A stretch of 64,000 bases of DNA, from assembly GCA_021018995.1 (NCBI GenBank), contig CM037592.1, forward strand, positions 79,735,301-79,799,300. Direction: 5' to 3'. This DNA is from Chloranthus sessilifolius (Eukaryota > Streptophyta > Magnoliopsida > Chloranthales > Chloranthaceae). This document shows positions 59,349-64,000 of this stretch, piece by piece. A program made the translations under genes and the position numbers. The first letter of the stretch is position 1. Each line of letters begins with the position of its first letter. Under the pieces are notes generated by a model, which saw nothing but the letters and a program-made list of their open reading frames with translations, had not been told where the DNA came from and ran no database searches.

Positions 59349-60460
59349 GTAAGCCTTGTATTTGTTATTTATAGACATCAGAGTCATGTTAGACTCTAAT
59401 GAGTCATGTACAAATGACGATTATGAAACTTTGGGTCACATAAGAGTCTATTTTTTACTCTTATAAGTCTAACAAAGACTCAAGTGAGTCCAGTAGGCTT
59501 TGCATTCTTTATTCACTGACTTTGGAGTCATGCTAAACTCTAATAAATCATGTACAAATAATGATTATGTCACTCTAGGTCCTATAAGAGTCTATTATTA
59601 ACTCTTATAACTCTAAAAAAGATCCAAATGAGTCTAGTAGCCCTTGGATTCGTTATTCACTAACATCTGAGTCATGTTACCCTCTACGGAGTCATGTACA
59701 AATGTTGATTATGTAACTCTGGGTCACATAGGAGTCTATTATTAACTCTTATAAGTGTAACAAAGACTCAAGTGAATTGAGTAGGCCTTGCATTCGTTAT
59801 TTACTAGAATCAGAGTCATGTTAGACTTTAATGAGTCATATACAAATGGCGATTATATAACTCTGGGTCACATAAGAGTCTATTATTGACTCTTATAAGT
59901 CTAACGAAGACTCAAGTGTATTCAGTAGGCCTTGCATTTATTATTCACTGGCGTCATGGTCATGTTAGATTTTAATGAGTCATGTACAAATGAAAATTAT
60001 GTAACTCTACGTCACGTAAGAGTCTATTATTTACTCTTATATGTCTAACAATGACTGAAGTGACTCTAGTAGGCCTTGTATTCTTTATTCATTGACATCA
60101 GAGTCATGCTAGACTCTAATGAATCATGTATAAATGATGATTATGTCACTCTAGGTCATATAAGAGTATTATTGGCTGTTATAAGTCTAACAAAGACTCA
60201 AGTTAGTCCAGTAGGCCTTGGATTCGTTATTCACTGATATCAGAGTCATGTTAGACTATGAGGAGTAATATACAAATGATGATTATATAACTCTGGGTCA
60301 CATGAGAGTCTATTATTGACTCTTGTAAGTGTAATAAAGACTCAAGTGAGTCCAGTAGACCTTGCTTTCAATATTCACTTGCATTAAAGTCATGTTAGAC
60401 TCTAATGAATCATGTACAAATGATGATTATGTAACTCTGCGTAACATAAGAGTCTATTAT
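59349..60460 (+). repeat. 144-bp tandem array, last forward block (about 8 units)
   Basis: It continues the unit interrupted by the solo LTR and runs to the inversion point. Confidence 0.95.
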
Positions 60461-60513
60461 AGCCTTATAAGTGTCAATAATAGACACTTATGCGGCCCAG
60501 AGTTACATAATCG
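60424..60513. repeat. inversion hinge of the 144-bp array
   Basis: Left half 60424-60460 (GATTATGTAACTCTG..., GAGTCTATTAT) and right half 60477-60513 are inverted copies with a few mismatches, separated by a 16-bp spacer (AGCCTTATAAGTGTCA) that is itself a partial unit. Beyond it all units are on the minus strand. Confidence 0.9.
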
Positions 60514-62130
60514 TTATTTGTACATGACACATTAGAGTTTAACATGACTCTGATGTCAGTGAGTAACAAATCTAGAGCCGACTAGACTCACTTGAGTCAT
60601 TTTTAGACTTATGAGGGTTAATAATACTCTCTTATGTGACCCAAAGTTACATAATCGTCATTTGTACATTACTCATTAGAGTATAGCATGACTCTGATGT
60701 CAGTGAATAACGAATGCAAGGCCTACTGGAATCACTTGAGTCTTTGTTAGACTTATAAGAGTCAATGAAAGGCTTTTACGTGACCCAGAGTTAGATAATC
60801 GTCATTTGTACATGACTCATTAGAGTCTAACATGACTCTAATGTCAGTGAATAGCGAATGCAAGGCCTACTTGACTCACTTGAGTCTTTGTTAGACTTAT
60901 ATGAGTCAATCATAGACTCTTGTGTGACCCAGAGTTCCATAATCGTCACTTGTACATGACTCGTTTGAGTCTAACATTCCTCTAATGTCAGTGAATAATG
61001 AATGCAAGGCCTATTTGACTCACTTGAGTCTTTGTTAGACTTTTAAGAGTTAATAATAGACTCTTATGTGACCCAGAGTTACATAATCGTCATTTGTTCA
61101 TGACTTCTTAGAGTCTAACATGACTCTGATGTCAGTGAATAATGAATGCAATGCCTACTGGACTTACGTGAGTCTTTGTTAGAGTTATAAGAGTCAATAA
61201 TAGACTCTTATGTGACCCATAGTTACTTAATTGTCATTTGTACATGACTCGTTAGAGTTTAGCATCACTCTGATGTCAATGAATAACGAATGAATGGCTA
61301 CTTGACTCACTTGAGTCTTTATTAGACTTATAAGAGTCAATAATTGACTCTTATGTGACCCAGAGTTACATAATCGTCATTTGTACATGACTTATTAGAT
61401 AGTGAATTTCGAATCCTACGCAAACTTGACTCATGTGAGACTAAGTTACACTTACTAGAGTATAAAAGTGACTACTTATGTGACCCTCACTGACATCATA
61501 GTCATTTGTCAGACTCATAAGAGTCTAACATGACTACTATGTCAGTGAATAACGAATCCAAGGCCTACTAGACTCACATGAGTCTTTGTTAGACTCAAAG
61601 AATAGATAAATGACTCTTATGTTACCTAGAGTTATATAATCGTCATTTATACTTGACTCTGATGAGTTTAACATGACTATGATGTCAGTCAATATCCAAT
61701 CCAAGGGATACTTGACTCACATGAGTCTTTGTTAAACTTATAAGAGTCAGTAAATGACTCTCATGTGACCCAAAGTTACATAAATGTCATTTGTCTGACT
61801 TATAAAAGTCTTATATGAATCTGATGTCAGTGAATATCGAATCTTGCGCAAACTTGACTCTTGAGAGGTGGGTGAGACTTAAAAGAGTGAAAAATATTAC
61901 TACTTATGTGAGCCAAAGTAAGATAAGTGTCATTTGTTAGACTTATAATAGTCAGTCTAACATGACTCTTATGTTAGTAATTATCGAATCTAAGGCTTAC
62001 TGGACTCACTTGACTCTTTGTTTGACTTAGAAGAGTCAATAAATGACTCTTATGTGACCGATAGTTACGTAAGTGTCATTTTTTAGACTTATGAGAGTGT
62101 AACATAAATCTGATATCAGTGGCTATCGAA
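60477..62130 (-). repeat. 144-bp tandem array, inverted block (about 11 units)
   Basis: The same units in reverse complement (GACTTATAAGAGTCAATAAT, CCCAGAGTTACATAATCGTC). From about 61400 outward the units are the variant types also found at 31340-32100 (for example GCGCAAACTTGACTC, GTGAGACTTAAAAGAGTG), so the two arms mirror each other unit by unit. Confidence 0.95.
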
Positions 62131-64000
62131 TCTCACGCACATTATGCAGTTACTTGAAGAGTCTACAAACCACTAATAAGAGACTATAAACGACACTGTG
62201 TTTCCTCTATTTGAAGAACTATTTTGCCACTCAGTATTGTTTATATTTTTGGACCAATTCTTTAAAACGCCAAAACATTACTGTCAGATTGACCATCTAG
62301 ATATGAAACCGAACTAGACTTCCTTTGTCTTGTCCCTCGTCACAATCATGTACTTTGAATTAGAGATTTGAAGTGTTATAAGACTGTTAAATTATTGTTT
62401 TTACCATTAACAAAAAATAATATGTTAATATTTTTTAAACTTCACTAGAGTTTAGACCCAACAGTATCCTTGCTTTCGTTGTACCTACTTCATGTGCTTC
62501 CTCGTTATACATCACAATATTATACAAATATTAGGTCCTAAAAGCTGCCATCACCTCCTTTCCCATGGTGACCTCTATTTCCTAACGAGCATAATGCACT
62601 CTACATATGTCATTACAAGAAGTGCGCAATCAATTGGTTTGTGCTCCTATTTTGGGAGGCCTTCTGTCATGTAAGTTGTCCACGAAAGCTTTTGCGTTAA
62701 TGCATATGTTCCTCCATTCATGTAGAAAAGGCGGGGAAGAAAACCCTGAAAAGTGGCAATATAAAACATGTAAACCAGTAGCAACTTTCTTAAAGAGAAA
62801 AAGTCGTGTAACAAACATAAAGTTTTATACATTTCAATCCCTTACTAGAGCAGATAAATATGATTTTTATATTGGTAAATCAACATAAGCCGATGGCTCT
62901 AGCAAAAATAGTTCTTCAGAAATAATAAGATGAGTGATTACTAAACGCTAAATCAATCGATATTTTGGGTAACAGTCTCATATGAGTCTTCTATAGAAAA
63001 ATAGATGCTAAAGTCTCATATAAGTCTGATATGAGTATGACCAAAGTATGATATGAATCTTCTATTCTATAGAATACAGTTGTGCAATCTGATATAAGTC
63101 CTATATAACACTTATATAGTTTTTTTGTAATCATAAGACAAACTTACCATCTTGCATTGGACCTGCCTTACAACGGGCTAAAAAATGAAAGACGAACTAG
63201 AGATGTGTTTAACAAACAACAGGCTAACAAATGGATATTACAGTCTTATAAAAGACTAATCAAGTCTTCAAGAAATAACGGACCGACAAATAGACATTAT
63301 GGTCATATAAAAGACTGATCATGACTTAAAAATAGCATGATTTATCTAATAAAATCTTAATCTACAATGCAAGCATGCAATACAGATAAATCGCCATCTA
63401 ATAATAGACTGAACAAGACTTTTTTAAAAAAATTATAATTTTTTACAAATAAATAAAAATCATAAGCCTAACTCCTAAATATTAAGGTTTTACATATGAA
63501 AAACTAGAAAAGGATTAAAAAATTAAAATTTTATCTATATGTTTATATTTTCAGAAGATTAAATAACATATTTTCATTAGAACAAACCAAAATCAAAAGC
63601 CTAATCCCAAAGATTAGTTTCACGCATACAAAACTAGAAAATGATAAAATATTTTTTTATATAATTTTTATATTTTCAAAATATAAAATTTCACATTCTC
63701 TTCCAAACAAATAAAAATCAAATGCTTAAACCCTAAAGATTAGAGTTTTAGACGTGCAACAAAAATATACAAGTAGTGACATGAGATTTAGGGTTTTGAT
63801 TAGTCGAAAATAAACAAAAATTTAAAGTTGCGGGCTAACAAATGGACATTACAGTCCTATAAAAGAGTCATCATGACTTAAAAAGGGTGTGATCCATCTA
63901 ATAGAAGCATGTAATATAGATAAATTGTCATATAATAGTAGACTGGTCGTGACTTGATAATGATGTTTATTATTTTTTAACAAACAAACAAAAAGCATCA
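62131..64000 (-). repeat. right arm of MULE B (to the window edge)
   Basis: Reverse complement of about 29525-31340, including ATGTTAATATTTTTTAAACTTC, CATCTAGATATGAA, the Ulp1 remnant, AATGGACATTACAGTC and TAGGGTTTTGATTAGTCG blocks. It is cut by the window end; the terminal part should follow. Confidence 0.9.
62485..62925 (-). pseudogene. Ulp1-like (C48) peptidase remnant, right arm
   Basis: Mirror copy of 30515-31028. Here the Asp-Cys pair is kept (IDCALLVMTYVECIML; TGC codon on the minus strand at 62626-62628), but about 70 bp including the His-bearing phrase seen on the left are deleted near 62917, and stops are present. Neither arm could code for an active peptidase. Confidence 0.75.

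Larger units (their letters stand above)
28376..64000. mobile_element. MULE B: giant palindromic Ulp1-MULE-derived element with 144-bp arrays
   Basis: The left arm begins GGGTGAGTTACCCAAAAGGG and its inner part (about 29525-31340) is the reverse complement of 62131-64000. Both arms carry a remnant of a Ulp1-type peptidase and lead inward into 144-bp repeat arrays. The array runs forward on the left and centre and reverses at 60461-60476. Nested retroelements (35722-52060, 57157-59348) and MITEs account for about 18.5 kb; the rest is arms and array. The right end lies outside the window; if the arms are equal it should come roughly 1.1 kb further on. There is no transposase inside. It shares the terminal phrase and the 144-bp family with MULE A, which suggests mobilisation or origin from that family. 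Confidence 0.75.

Noticed and set aside
31340..60460. Functional centromeric satellite
   Set aside because: Near-nucleosomal unit length is suggestive, but the same repeat lies in MULE termini and no centromere-specific retroelement was seen. CENH3 ChIP would be needed to reopen this.
31340..62130. CRISPR-like regular repeats
   Set aside because: Units are contiguous 144-bp repeats without unique spacers, in a plant genome.

Overview
This is a gene-poor, AT-rich stretch of a flowering-plant nuclear genome, probably pericentromeric or otherwise heterochromatic. I see no intact host gene. Nearly everything is transposable-element sequence at different stages of decay: Athila, Tekay and Tat-type Ty3/gypsy, Ty1/copia, Mutator-like (MULE), hAT-like and CACTA-like elements, a foldback element and solo LTRs. 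Plant-specific domains (plant mobile domain, DUF1985-like, DUF7745-like, MuDR transposase), the tRNA-Asp primer site and GT/AG introns all point to an angiosperm.

Layout. 1-6660: a minus-strand Athila-type gag with primer-binding site and LTR, then a minus-strand Ty1/copia pol fragment, then another degenerate LTR. 6660-8670: microsatellites around a foldback element with roughly 280-bp arms and a GCGCCGGCGC-rich core. 8950-9625 and 27562-28375: two inverted copies of an hAT-like repeat. 9626-27017: MULE A, with a terminal region holding six 144-bp subrepeats, a MuDR-type transposase split by a 4.06-kb solo LTR, a 171-bp tandem array and a DUF1985-type gene interrupted by a second related LTR. 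28376 to beyond 64000: MULE B, a very large palindromic element. Its arms carry remnants of a Ulp1-type (C48) peptidase and lead into long arrays of the same 144-bp repeat family. The arrays run forward for most of the element and flip at about 60461-60476. Nested in the forward array are a Tekay chromovirus missing its 5' half (35722-41580, with an extra ORF before its 3' LTR), a Tat-type element missing its 5' half (41581-52060, with two antisense accessory genes), a 2.2-kb solo LTR (57157-59348, target duplication GTAAG) and three MITEs.

Most interesting pattern. Each element family carries its own short palindromic or tandem motif. In both retroelements that have accessory genes, the motif sits in the LTR and again just upstream of the accessory genes: CTCGCTCGAGCGAG-type in Tekay, and a 25-bp CTGGCGCATGTA inverted repeat in Tat. 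LTRs related to the Tekay LTR replace the motif with TCGATTAATCGA arrays. MULE A pairs a DUF1985-type gene with GACTC/GAGTC-rich repeats. This resembles the known principle of VANDAL anti-silencing proteins (VANC), which act through short motifs repeated in their own element. The extension to the elements here is my inference. All calls were made by eye; no alignment or database search was run, and element boundaries are approximate unless a target-site duplication is given.
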